Positions 34,393 to 45,852 of a DNA stretch of 64,000 bases are shown here, piece after piece. The position numbers were made by a program, and so were the translations under genes. The DNA comes from Echinometra lucunter (Eukaryota; Echinodermata; Echinoidea; Camarodonta; Echinometridae). How positions within the stretch are numbered: the stretch's first letter is position 1; every line of letters begins with the position of its first letter. Where the stretch lies: the NCBI GenBank assembly GCA_029962745.1, contig CM057152.1:24447176-24511175 (forward strand), in the 5' to 3' direction. Below the pieces are notes generated by a model. That model did not search any database and was not told where the DNA came from. It saw nothing but the letters and a program-made list of their open reading frames with translations.

Positions 34393-35539
34393 GGGGGGGG
34401 GGGGGGTGAAAATATTCCCCTCATTTTGATGTAGTATACTCAGCACAAATACATCTGTGTAGGGTAGTGTTATTTCCCATCTTGATCCTTAATTTACTTT
34501 AGAGATCTTCTAATGTCCTCTTTGATTAATTAAATATTGTTTTAGAACATACTTTGCTCACATGATAGTTTTAATATACAGTTGAGAGTAATTGCATGTA
34601 TAAAAAACAATGAAAGACATAAGAAATGCACGTTTTGGACTTATTCTTCAATCATTGGCTGGTGCGAGAGGTGGGAGAAGAGAAAGAGATTTGAATAGAG
34701 AGACAAAAGTCAGAGAGAGAGCGAGGGGAGGGGGGAGAAAGATTGGTAAAAATTTCCTGCTTCGACCAACAAATGGCAGCTGCAATGATGCGTGCCCAGT
34801 TCAGGTCATAGACCAGTATGTACATGTATCTCCCCATACGGCAATGTGTTGAGACCGAAGAAAAGTCAAGCAAAATCAGTGCTTGGAATGAGACATAGCA
34901 TAGTTTTGCTACTAGTAGCTGAAACATATTCTCCCGAAAATATGTAGGCACATTTTTCTGCTCAATTTCTTGCAAATTGGGTCTGCAATGCGATTATGCT
35001 GGAATTTCGTTGTTTGTCGCCTGCAGTATCGGGTTTTTGAGCCAGGAATCAAAGGCTCTATAAATTCATCTGGGACCCACTAGAGTTCTCTCATAGGACT
35101 CATCTGACGTGCCAATAAATACCCTTTAAGCAGATATAAAAAATGCTGCTCTAACATGTAACATTGTTTTTATATGATTATGTTTTTAACCATAACATCA
35201 TCTTCGATGCATCAAAAAGGGTAATCCAAGAACTGTTTGTAGTTTTATTACTGGCCTGCATCCAAAAAGATATGAAGGAGATATGACAGGTTTGGATTCC
35301 TCGTTAAGTCCGTGTCTCACAAGTTGTCTTTGATTTTGTTAAAGATAGCTTCATGAAACAAGTAGCAGACAACAAATGCTGCTGAAGTGATGATTAAAAG
35401 GATGATTATAAAACCGGTGCAGAAATTATATTACTCATTTTTTTCTGAAGGAAAATAATTCATCAACATCACATTTATACATAATCTAAATCAAACTTAT
35501 GGTCTCCAACATCAACAAATAACGGAACTACTAAAAATT
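34393..35539. other. Non-coding arm sequence
   Basis: No convincing gene. It contains a purine-rich block (34,660-34,740) whose right-arm counterpart is expanded by a 33-base C-run. The frames that differ between arms there are homopolymer artefacts. Confidence 0.35.
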
Positions 35540-36344
35540 CTCCTTTGTTTTAATATAGATACAAGGCTACGAGCTTTGCAGTTTAAAATCCTTAATGATT
35601 TGATCTTTACTAAAGTTCGGCTCTACCATATCAACAAAGTAACAGATACAAACTGTTCATTTTGCAAAAGGTCACCCGAAACTCTCGCAAACCTTTTTTT
35701 GTCCTGTCCAGTCGTTAACAAATTCTGGAATATTAGCACCCTTTTTGCAGAACCTGACCTCCCAATTTTTCCTATAGAAAATTATGTTCTTTGTGGTCTT
35801 TATAAGGCCCAAATGTCTAGAAATATCTAAATTTCATATTTTTTGCTACTGCCAGGTAAACAATATATATTTAGATGTCAGTGTGGCGATGCGAAGCCTA
35901 ATCCCCACCACTTTTGTAATTATCTTTTGTCGTTTGAATTTGTTGAACAGTGTACAAAGCAAAGCAAGTACAAAGCAAATTAGCTATGCACACTGGTAAA
36001 TGGACCAGCAATTTGAATATCATCAAGGGTCAATACCGAAGGTATAGGACGCTGCTTAATTTTTTAAAATTTTCCCTTTTCTGGCCAGATGCCTACTTTC
36101 TATTTCTTTTTTTTTTTTCTGATATGCATTATTCATTTTCTTTTTTTTGTAATCTTACGTGATTTCTTAGTACAGAAATTGACAGTCAGTCGTTTATTTT
36201 ATATGTACAGTATGTCAGACATGTGTACACCAACGTCATTTGTATTATATTATATGATCCGTCATACTGTTGATGTTATGTTTTATTTGAAATGCAAAGG
36301 ATCAATAAAGCATAAAAAATTACAAAAAAAAATAAAAAATAAAA
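35540..36344 (+). mobile_element. L1/Tx1-like LINE ORF2 C-terminus and 3' end (left-arm copy)
   Basis: The plus strand encodes LQFKILNDLIFTKVRLYHIN, then TNCSFCKRSPETLANLFLSC and FIKTVYKAK-type sequence in a shifted frame. This is the C-terminal zinc-knuckle and tail region typical of Tx1/L1 ORF2, with His replaced in the knuckle. Frameshifts near 35,830 and 35,945 disrupt it. An A-rich tail (about 36,310-36,350) ends the element. All catalytic domains are missing. Confidence 0.7.
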
Positions 36345-36765
36345 TAAAATCGGCACATCGTCTTCAAGAATTATGAAACGCAAGCGAAGAGCAGATGATT
36401 TAGTTTACGTCATGTATCCGTAATCTTCACTGAACAATGGTAATAAAATCTTTGCATTGTCTTCAGAAGTTATGCAATGTACACAAACAGCAGATGATAT
36501 GTTGTATGTGACGCATCTATATTCTTCATCAAACAATGTTAAAATTGATGCATCATCTTCAAGAATTATGCAGTGCTAAAAAAGAGCAGATGATTCTGTT
36601 TACCTGACCCATATATTCTTCACCAAACGATAATAAAATCGGCAGATTGTTTTCAAGAATCAGGAAGCACATGTACGACGATTGATTTTACGAATGATTC
36701 TTTATTGGATGAAAATAATATTGTCACACTGTCTTCAAGAATAATGAAATACAAACAAAACAAAA
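36345..36765 (+). repeat. Tandem repeat of about 95-100 bp, four units (left-arm copy)
   Basis: Units carry AAAATCGGCACATCGTCTTC-like starts, CAAGAATTATG, AGAGCAGATGATT, and ATTCTTCACCAAACGATAAT. They recur near 36,346, 36,446, 36,543 and 36,637, with a fifth partial unit. It lies between two LINE fragments. The right-arm copy is 51,345-51,765. Confidence 0.75.
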
Positions 36766-37397
36766 AGTTCTGCTACCTTGGTAATATGTTAGCTGCCAGA
36801 GGAGGTGAGAAAGCAGCTGCGACTGCAAGGAGCCACTGTGCATGAAAAACCTTTCGTGAACTCTCTCCCTTCCTCACTCCAAGAGCATCCCACTAAAAGT
36901 AAAAATTCTGTCTATGATGCCTGTGTGCAGAAATGCATGATCTATGGTTACGAGACGTGGACTATGAAACTGTTCAGCATTCAGTGCATCGAAAGGCAGA
37001 GATGAGGGTGGTTAGATGGATGTGCAGGCTGAGGTGTTATGCACATGTGATTAGGAGAGAAGAAACCCACTGGCTCCAGAAAGCCTTCAACTTAACAGTT
37101 CCTGGCAGAAACCACGCGGGAGACCCCATATGACATGCTGGGAAACGATCAAGAAAGACATAACAGCGTCTGACTTCTCCCACATAGACACCACTTGATA
37201 GGAGGGCATGGAGAACAGCTTTCAAGGAAATGAACTGTTCAACTCATCGATATCTACCACCTGGATATAGCATCATATGCACGGTTCTATGCGAGCAGTT
37301 GATGCAGCCGCACAACCAAAATTACGAGCCCTACATAGCATGGGACATCGTCTTGTGTACGATTCCAATGGACTCCTACGCGAAAGATACATGTAAA
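36766..37397 (+). mobile_element. Non-LTR retrotransposon ORF2 C-terminal fragment, frameshifted (left arm)
   Basis: Translation gives CYLGNMLAARGGEKAAATAR, then VYDACVQKCMIYGYETWTMK, RMRVVRWMCRLR, HVIRREETHWLQKAFNLTVP and GR-PRGRPHMTCWETIKKDI. This block order (YLG-ML--GGG, YETW-MK, RWMC, GRPR--W) is standard for the end of many invertebrate LINE ORFs. Compared with the right-arm copy, single-base losses near 37,105 and 37,190 break the frame. Confidence 0.7.
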
Positions 37398-38193
37398 TAA
37401 TATGATTTTTTTATCTAAAAAAGACATTATACTGATGTCACATTAAATCACCCTTATAACTTGTAAGGGAACACTTGTTTTGCCTGATTTTGCAGTTAAT
37501 TTGTGGAAAAGACTTCACAATGCTAGATTATTTGATGCTAAAAAGCATACAATTGTATTTAAACCGTACAGCAGCGGCATTTTTCTATGAGCCCAAATAT
37601 GGTGACCTATCACATCAAACGTAGAGGGCATTGCTTTATCCACTGGTAGAGATCGATGGTCTAACCCCACAAAGTGGGAAAAGTGGATTATAAACACTGA
37701 TCGTGACTTGAATCATTCTGCTCCTAACAGTGAAATTAATTTTGTTTGGTTGTCATTATTAATTGTTAAAACGCTGCCAAATCAATTAAATTGATGAATC
37801 AGCTCTTTCCCCCAATGACGGTCATATCGACGTTGGATATAATGGTGAACTGAAAAGCAGTCACCGATTTTTACAACTAATTATTCCTCTCTATTGCCAA
37901 TGAGATTTGCTTTAAAACTTATCCACAGACCACTTGTTTTTTCAGTAAATGACCAATTCATTTGCACCTCCTAACACGTCTAATTATTTTACTGAATTAT
38001 CGAACAGCTGAACCAGATGATTAGGTTCAGTTCTGTTCGGAAGTGCCAAAATATGGAACATGAGAAAACAAATGATGTTTTCAAGCTTTAAAGTTTCTGG
38101 CATCCTAAATATCATTTTGAAGTACATGGTGCAACGTGTATCACAGAGGCAAGTGGAAGAAGATAGCGTTCCTAAAGCATGATCTCACAATCC
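37398..38193. other. Non-coding arm sequence downstream of the DMAC2-like gene
   Basis: This is the 3' flank of the DMAC2-like copy. No other coding region is recognised. I saw no AATAAA close to the stop on the minus strand. Confidence 0.4.
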
Positions 38194-40935
38194 TTATGTC
38201 TTTACTTCTCCCATTTTGCTTCCTGAATCTCTCTTGTACATGTCTTTCATCACTGTTAACTCCCCCCCTAATCCTATTCCTCAAATCTGCAAGATCATCT
38301 TGGATTGACCGGTCAAGTCCTGCTTGTTTCTGTGCTCTTCTATTATCTGAGTTCCTCTTTTGGCCTCCTCCACATATTTATCCACATGTTGGTGACAAGG
38401 CTGATGCGTAATCGTGGCAACACATCCTCCAGCATAACAGCAACCAGAGGAGCAAAGCTGACATTCTGCATGTTGTTCATATTCAGCCTCTCTAGATTCC
38501 TGTATACATAATAGAAAAAATTGTTTCTGAAACACAAAATATATTCCAAGATAACTTATTTCAATGATATAGGTATTTGGCCAATTACATGCATCCTTCA
38601 CATTAGGACAAGAAATTAGAGAATTATATAGTTCTTTATATCAAATCTACTGAATATATGCAAGAAAAAATAGATGTATATGCCATCACCTACATTTTTC
38701 TTTAATTAATCTTCAGAAGGTAAGAATTTCAAGTCATAACAGCAAGCATCATATTATATCAATGACATCCACTGGCAATACAAGTAGCTATGAAGATTCA
38801 CAAAAGCATTTTCCCCCTTGTAATACTTACATGCTTTTCCTCCAGCATACTAAAATATCAACAGCAGGAGCAGACTAAATGTTTTACAGGTTACTTAAAC
38901 ATCACTAAATTTTAGCAACAGAGAGCATTTATTGGCACATAAGCAGACTATTACCTCAGTTTGTGTAGTGTTGCTATGCCATTTTCAGTGACTTGCTCAC
39001 AGTTGTTAATATTAAGATGTGTGAGGGTGTCTCTTAAATGTACAAGGCTTGCGAGGCAGTGATCATCAATTAAACCACATCCTTCAAGACTTAAATACTT
39101 CACTCCAGATAACTTCACTGTACAAAATGAAAAAGAAAATGTTTGGCCTAAGTAACAAGTAATCAGTTCAATGATTTTCCTGAGCATCTGGCACCCCTCC
39201 TTTGCTGTCCAAAAGATGACAACAAAAATTAACAAATAAAAAAGGTAGAGTAGGGAGTGAGCAGAGAAAACTAGATGAATCTTCGACCACGCGTGGTCGA
39301 ACTTTATGCCTCCGCCATTACCAGATCAGAAATAAATGGCACTTCATGTTGCTTTATTTTCATTTATACAATGACATCTTTGACCTTGACCTTTGACCTT
39401 GTGACCCCCAAATCTAATGAGAGTATTGCCCTTTCCATATGCATACATGAGCCAAGTTTGTTCAACCGTCAAATGGTTACTGAGTTATCACAAGAACAAA
39501 CCATTTCTATGTACATAATGACCTCTATGACCTTTGACCCTTTGACCCTGAGACCCCAAAATCTAATCAGATCATTGTCCCTTCCATATGCATACCTGTG
39601 CCACGTTTGAGGTTGATCGGTCAAATGGTTGTTGAGTTATGGTGAAAACGAACCATTTCTATGTACATAATGACCACTATGACCTTGGACCCTTTGACCT
39701 TGTGACCCCAAAATCTAATCAGATCATTGTCCCTTCCATGTGCATACATGAGCCAAGTTTGAAGCCAATCTGTCAAATGGTTCTTAAGTTATCGCCGAGA
39801 ACGAGCCATTTTTAAGTGTATTATTACCTCTATGACCTTGACCTTGACCTTGAGACTCCAAAATCTAATCAGATAATTGTCCCTCCCATATGCATACCTG
39901 TGCCAAGTTTGAGGTTGATCGGTCAAATGGTTGTTGAGTTATGCTGAAAACGAACCATTTCTATGTACATAATGACCTCTATGACCTTTGACCTTGTGAC
40001 CCCAAAATCTAATCAGATCATTGTCCCTTCCATGTGCATACATGAGCCAAGTTTGAAGCCAATCTGTCAAATGGTTCGTAAGTTATCGCAAGAACAAGCC
40101 ATTTTTATGTGTATTATTAGCTCTATGACCTTGACCTTTGACCTTGAGACTCCAAAATCTAATCAGATCATTGTCCCTCCCATATGCATACACGAGTTAA
40201 GTTTGAAGTTGATCCGTCAAACGGTTCTTAAGTTATCGCGAGAACGAAAACGGGACGGACGGACGGACGACCCGAAAACATAATGCCTCCGGCAACCACC
40301 TACGGTGGGCGGAGGCATAAAAAATAGGAATTTTGTTATCTAGGCCATTATCTACTGGTAGTGTATCTAGTTTTAGATTAACTTGCCACATGATTTCTTG
40401 GAGTGATATTCAGGCCTGGTTATATTACTAACATTCTAGGAGTAGAAGAATAGTGTAACATTAGATAGAATCACAAGATGCAAACTGATTTCCTTTCATA
40501 CGAATAGTAATTATAATAGGCATTGGTTAAGATACTTGAATGTGAGCGAGCGCTACCAGGTGTTCAGTGTTTTAAAAATATTCTTTTAGTATTAAAACTG
40601 ACATAATTTGAATGATTGTATAATAGCTTTACCCAATATTGCATTTTATATGTTTTTTTTTTTTTTTTTCCAGATTGGAAATTATTTGGGGGAAGGGGGC
40701 AAAAACTTAAAAAAATTTCTAGGGGCAACTGCTCCCCCCCCCAATTGATGCCTCTGTTATGTACAATACATTATACAAAGGAAATCAAGTACATGTTATA
40801 TTTTATGTAGTAAAAAGAAACTGCCTGTGCAGAGATCATGAAGATGTATGTGTTGTAGATAGGCAGAGAATGAAGGACCAGGTATAGAAAGAAAAAGCTA
40901 CAAATTAACAGAAAGACACACAGAGAGAAGAGATG

Positions 40936-40980
<45 letters not shown>

Positions 40981-41781
40981 GTGCACTCACGTATGGCATT
41001 ATGGGTATGTGCGGCCCTTAAGGCCCCCTTTTCACGCCTTGCCAGACATTCCAAAGCATATCTTTTTCATTGACCAACCCATTCCTATGGTACGGCAGTT
41101 GAAATCTCTTGTTCACTGGTTTAATCGCTCGTTCTGTAAGCCGAAATTATTTAGATCCCGTTCCCAAGCACAATGCTTCGGTCCGTCCTGAAAAATTTTC
41201 ATTTCTGCACGATCATCGATGATCTTTTTTTTTAAAAAGAGATATCGCGATTTCAAAATTGGATGCCGCATCGGAATGAATTGGAAAGCGCGTAAAAGTT
41301 TCTAGGGTCTACTGTAAACACCTATGTATTGTACCAGTCAAGGCAGGAAGCTCCGTTGATCGAGTCGATACTGATCTTTGGAGCCCTCAGCTCGATCTAC
41401 GGCTTGTCCTGAGGTGCAGGCCAGCGTTTCCATATTAAGGGAAATTTCGCAGAATTCTGGGAAATCAAAATGTTTTCCATGTAGTTTTCGCGAAATGAAA
41501 AAAGTCTGAGAAATTCGGGGGAAATGGGGAAATCCAAAAATTATGATGAATAAACACTTCCAATAATAAAATTACCCCAAATGAAGTAATGAAGTAGATT
41601 TGCCTATTTTCATTTCAGGCGCTGGTTCTCAAGACGCCCATTTCATGTTAAATTCCAGTTCCCAAGACCCCCATTTGGAGAGGGCCATTTAGTTCTTAAG
41701 CTCCTCAGTTCATAAGCAACTTCAGTTCTTCAGGTATGGTTTCAGATTGGGGGCCACACACCCTACCCTTTCCAAATGTGA

Positions 41782-41820
<39 letters not shown>

Positions 41821-43002
41821 ATGTAACACAAATGTATAGGCAGTGTTGATGGAAAAATGAGTGGCATTGCATGGAACTTTCAACTTTAATCATAATATCA
41901 CCAGCAAGGACAAAAAAGTGTGTCTTTACCAACATCTACCATGCTGAACTGGTCAAGATCAGTTTCCTTTGGCATCAATGGCTAACCACAAACTGATCCC
42001 TCAGTTCATCAACTGGTAGTGATCCCTGTCTGATGTCTGCTTGGTGTACCACTTTCCATTTGTAAATTGGACTCTTGCCCCATTTTGACTAGCACATGGG
42101 TAACACCAACCTCAAGGCCAACTTTTGGATTGTGTCGATGACTCTCTGTCGAACAAAGAGTAAAGCTGTTACAAATCCTCTTTTTTTTGTTGCTTATTTC
42201 ACCTCACATGTATTGTGAGATACATCCCAAATTTGCAGGGGGCAAAAAAGAACCAAATGAAAGAAAGGAAAATCTTTAAACATAAAGTAAACATAAAGTT
42301 TTAATATATTATACTGTATTTATAATGAAAGTTCAATTCTGCGCCGATTTTCCACAATGAAAGTGTAGTGGCCTATGTACAATGGAAGATTATAACAATT
42401 CCATTTTGGAATAAATATAATATCAAAACTGAGACAAAATTACCCACCACCCCCTCCCCAAAAAAACAAAAACAAAAAACAAAAACAAAAACAAAAACCA
42501 AAACCAAACAACAAAACAAAACAAACAAAACAAAAATTGAAATTATTTTTCATCACAAAATTAAACAGTTTGAATCTAGATTATGATGACTTGTGTGTCC
42601 TGCCCACCTGTAGGTGTCAAGCATTGACTCATGTGTCACGACAGATTAATGATATCTTGTGGAATAAGAAACCTTGTTGAATTTCTCAAAATCCAAAATT
42701 GTTTGGTACCATGCATGACTGATTTATCAAGATGAAGAATGAATCAAGAAGCACTGATACCACACACTTGTCCTCATAAAATCATATAATATATCAGACA
42801 AATTTACTTCCTTTGTAGCACAGTAACTAAAGGTTGAGTTACTCACAGTTTCACATTTTCGACCATGCATGCTGTATTTTCTTCTTTGCTATGAACCAGA
42901 GTGACATGTTCCTACAAAGAGCAATTCTTGGTCCCCATCACCATAGCTGGCTTGAAAGTCACACACTGAACCAACCTCCCCACTACATCTGTGGCTTGCT
43001 GT
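38194..43002 (-). CDS. DMAC2: DMAC2/ATP5SL-like leucine-rich-repeat protein, four visible exons, 5' end missing (left-arm copy)
   Basis: Exons run 43,002-42,847, 42,145-41,930, 39,117-38,955 and 38,499-38,194, with AG acceptors and GT donors and matching phases. The second exon has the VLVKMGARVQFTNGKWYT and LPVDELRDQFVLAIDAKE blocks. The third has leucine-rich repeats (VKYLSLEGCGLIDDHCLASL, then LTHLNINNCEQVTENGIATL). The fourth has RNLERLNMNNMQNVSFAPLV and a charged tail. This matches the DMAC2 (ATP5SL) family, which assists assembly of the distal membrane arm of mitochondrial complex I. The related ATP5S/DMAC2L is the alternative. Exons 1, 2 and 4 lose single bases relative to the other copy, so this copy as written is broken. 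The LRR exon is intact. The 5' exon(s) and mitochondrial targeting signal are not seen and may lie in the gap. Confidence 0.75.
39270..40322. mobile_element. TTATGCCTCCGCC-ended element carrying a minisatellite of six units (left arm), within the DMAC2-like intron
   Basis: The ends are inverted: TTTATGCCTCCGCCATTA near 39,303 against GGGCGGAGGCATAAA at 40,308-40,321. A 20-base perfect palindrome, TTCGACCACGCGTGGTCGAA, lies at 39,282-39,301. Inside are six units of about 145-150 bp with ACCTTTGACCTTGTGACCCC, AAAATCTAATCAGATCATTG, CATATGCATACATGAGCCAA and CAAATGGTT words, and a CGGACGGACGGACGA stretch at 40,253-40,270. The right-arm copy has five units. It lies in the intron between exons 2 and 3 of the DMAC2-like gene. 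Confidence 0.75.
40323..41929. other. DMAC2-like intron sequence with long G and C runs (left arm)
   Basis: This is the rest of the intron upstream of the minisatellite element. A 39-base G-run (40,941-40,979) corresponds to only 13 bases in the right arm. A 34-base C-run (41,785-41,818) corresponds to 21. The reading frames across these runs are artefacts. Confidence 0.6.
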
Positions 43003-43978
43003 CTGCAGAAACAGGCACAGTTGTAACTAAGTCTGGACTAGAATATTGAAAATGTTCAAGAATTAAAATCAGTATTCATTTCACAAAACTGTAATTGATG
43101 ACAGAAGCAAAAATTTAAAAAAAAAGTTTACAAAAAAAATGCAATCTAATTATTTCTCTAAGGATATCATGAATATATATTTTCATTATATGAATTTATG
43201 CTGTCAAATCAATCCAAAGTATTTTGAATAGAAACAATTGCTATAAAAACAAATTATAGTCTAGACTACGTGAAGTCTGATGATTTTATGCATACATATT
43301 GCTTACCATTTTAAGTATGAGGAAGGAAGCAGAATTGTTTCTTGTTTAATTCAGGTCAACTTGATATCTGTAGAACAATCTTGAGTATTGTAGTTTGGGG
43401 GGGGGGGTGGGGTTTAATTTATTGTTATTTGATAAAATGATAATTTTATCAATAATTTTAAACTGTGAAAATTGTATTGCCTTCTCAAAAGCAGTAAAAT
43501 AACATTTCAGCATCATGCAAACACAAATCATAGCATCCCCTTGCTGGGTATAAATGTACACCATTAACAATTATGCATATTTAATAAGCTGTACCTCTGC
43601 CCTTTGACCCTTACATGTACATACTAAATAACATTACCACCTTACCTTACCCATTCGTGACAGAGGGTCCACATTTTGTGGTTTGGTCTAATAACTTTTG
43701 ATGCAGAACCTTAAATATTATACCAAATACATCAGCAGAAGAGCAAAAATCTACACATATTGTGCCCAATTTCGTTGCATCAATATTTTTGTTTGATGCT
43801 GAATTTTTTTAAAAAGAGATAAGCATTAAAATCCTTAAATTGGCTATGGGATGAAAATGTTAAATTACCGTTTTTCCCTGCAACTGGCAACTTTATGACT
43901 TCTCATCATACATTCTGTCAATTTATATTTATTTCAACACATGATGTCTTAAAAGAAAAATGTAGCAATAAAAGAAAA
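43003..43978. other. Sequence upstream of the visible DMAC2-like exons (left arm), up to the gap
   Basis: No further exon could be fixed here. The first exon and promoter of the minus-strand DMAC2-like copy are expected upstream, here or in the gap. Positions 43,812-43,978 have no counterpart in the right arm, whose contig starts inside the palindrome. Confidence 0.4.
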
Positions 43979-44478
43979 NNNNNNNNNNNNNNNNNNNNNN
44001 NNNNNNNNNNNNNNNNNNNNNNNNNNNNNNNNNNNNNNNNNNNNNNNNNNNNNNNNNNNNNNNNNNNNNNNNNNNNNNNNNNNNNNNNNNNNNNNNNNNN
44101 NNNNNNNNNNNNNNNNNNNNNNNNNNNNNNNNNNNNNNNNNNNNNNNNNNNNNNNNNNNNNNNNNNNNNNNNNNNNNNNNNNNNNNNNNNNNNNNNNNNN
44201 NNNNNNNNNNNNNNNNNNNNNNNNNNNNNNNNNNNNNNNNNNNNNNNNNNNNNNNNNNNNNNNNNNNNNNNNNNNNNNNNNNNNNNNNNNNNNNNNNNNN
44301 NNNNNNNNNNNNNNNNNNNNNNNNNNNNNNNNNNNNNNNNNNNNNNNNNNNNNNNNNNNNNNNNNNNNNNNNNNNNNNNNNNNNNNNNNNNNNNNNNNNN
44401 NNNNNNNNNNNNNNNNNNNNNNNNNNNNNNNNNNNNNNNNNNNNNNNNNNNNNNNNNNNNNNNNNNNNNNNNNNNNNN
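43979..44478. other. Assembly gap of exactly 500 N
   Basis: The gap is 500 unknown bases, a round number typical of a scaffolding placeholder rather than a measured distance. It lies at the centre of the inverted repeat. Reading frames that cross it are meaningless. Confidence 0.98.
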
Positions 44479-45296
44479 TAAAAAAATTCAGCATCAAACA
44501 ACAAAATATTGATGCAACGAAATTGGGAACAATATGTGTAGATTTTTTGGCTCTTTCTGCTGATGTATTTGGTATAATATTTAGGGTTCTGCATCAAAAG
44601 TTATTAGACCAAACCACAAAATGTGGACCCTCTGTCACGAATGGGTAAGCGTGGTAATGTTATTTAGTATGTACATGTAAGGGTCAAAGGGCAGAGGTTA
44701 CAGCTTATTAAATATGCATAATTTGTTAATGGTGTACATTTATACCCAGCAAGGGGATGCTATGATTGTGTTTGCATGATGCTGAAATGTTATTTTACTG
44801 CTTTTGAGAAGGCAATACAATTTTCACAGTTTAAAATTATTGATAAAATTATCATTTTATCAAATAACAATAAATTGAACCCCACCCCCCCCCCCAACTA
44901 CAATACTCAAGATTGTTCTACAGATATCAAGTTGACCTGAATTAAACAAGAAACAGTTCTGCTTCCTTCCTCATACTTAAAATGGTAAGCAATATGTATG
45001 CATAAATCATCAGACTTCACGTAGTCTAGACTATAATTTGTTTTTATAGCAATTTGTTTCTATTCAAAATACTTTGGATTGATTTTGACAGCATCAATTC
45101 ATAAATGAAATATTATATTCATGATACTCCTTAGAGAAATAATTAGATTGCATTTTTTTTTTGTAACTTTTTTTTTAAATTTTTTGCTTCTGTCATCAAT
45201 TACAGTTTGTGTGAAATGAATACTGATTTTAATTCTTGAACATTTTCAATATTTCTAGTCCAGGACTTTAGTTACAATTGCCTTGCTGTTTCGCAG
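44479..45296. other. Sequence upstream of the visible DMAC2-like exons (right arm)
   Basis: This is the mirror of 43,003-43,811. No exon is recognised. Promoter and first exon of the plus-strand copy would be upstream of here. Confidence 0.4.
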
Positions 45297-45821
45297 ACAG
45301 CAAGCCCCAGATGTAGTTGGGGGAGGTTGGTTCAGTGTGGACTTTCAAGCCAGCTATGGTTGATGGGACCAAGAATTGCTCTTTGTAGGAACATGGTCAC
45401 TCTGGTTTCATAGCAAAGAAGAAAATACAGCATGCATGGTCTGAAAATGTGAAACTGTGAGTTACTCAACCTTTAGTTACTGTGCTACAAAGGAAGTAAA
45501 TTTGTCATGATATATGATTTTATGAGACAAGTGTGTATCAGTGCTTCTTGATTCATTCTTCATCTTGATAAAATACAGTCATGCATGGTACCAAACAATT
45601 TGGATTTTGAGAAATTCAACAAGGTTTTCTTATTCCCAAGATATCATTAATCTGTCGTGACACATGAGTCAATGCTTGACACCTACAGGTGGGCAGGAAC
45701 ACACAAGTCATCATAATCTAGATTCAAACTGTTTAATTTTGTGATGAAAAATAATTTCAATTTTTTTTGTTTTGTTTGTTTTGTTTTGTTTGGTTTGGGT
45801 TTTTGGTTTTTTTTTTTTTTT

Positions 45822-45852
<31 letters not shown>

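Larger units (their letters stand above)
26255..43811. repeat. Left arm of a giant inverted repeat (about 17.5 kb)
   Basis: This whole stretch recurs in reverse complement at 44,479-61,284. Paired reading frames are identical or nearly so. The 110-residue frame at 26,529 is identical to that at 61,010. The 106-residue frame at 33,932 differs from its partner by one residue, and so does the 100-residue frame at 28,536. Left plus right coordinates sum to about 87,540 near the outer end, about 88,137 after a left-only insertion, and about 88,260 near 40,320 after one extra minisatellite unit. The outer end falls in hairpin repeats at 26,225-26,310. Positions 43,812-43,978 have no partner because the right contig begins at 44,479. 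Confidence 0.97.

Noticed and set aside
37515..37697. Small ORF kept in both arms with one difference
   Set aside because: The arms are almost identical throughout, so preservation alone is not evidence of coding. No domain or signal is present.
43895..44597. Long reading frames of about 180-220 codons on both strands
   Set aside because: They consist almost entirely of the 500 unknown bases of the gap.
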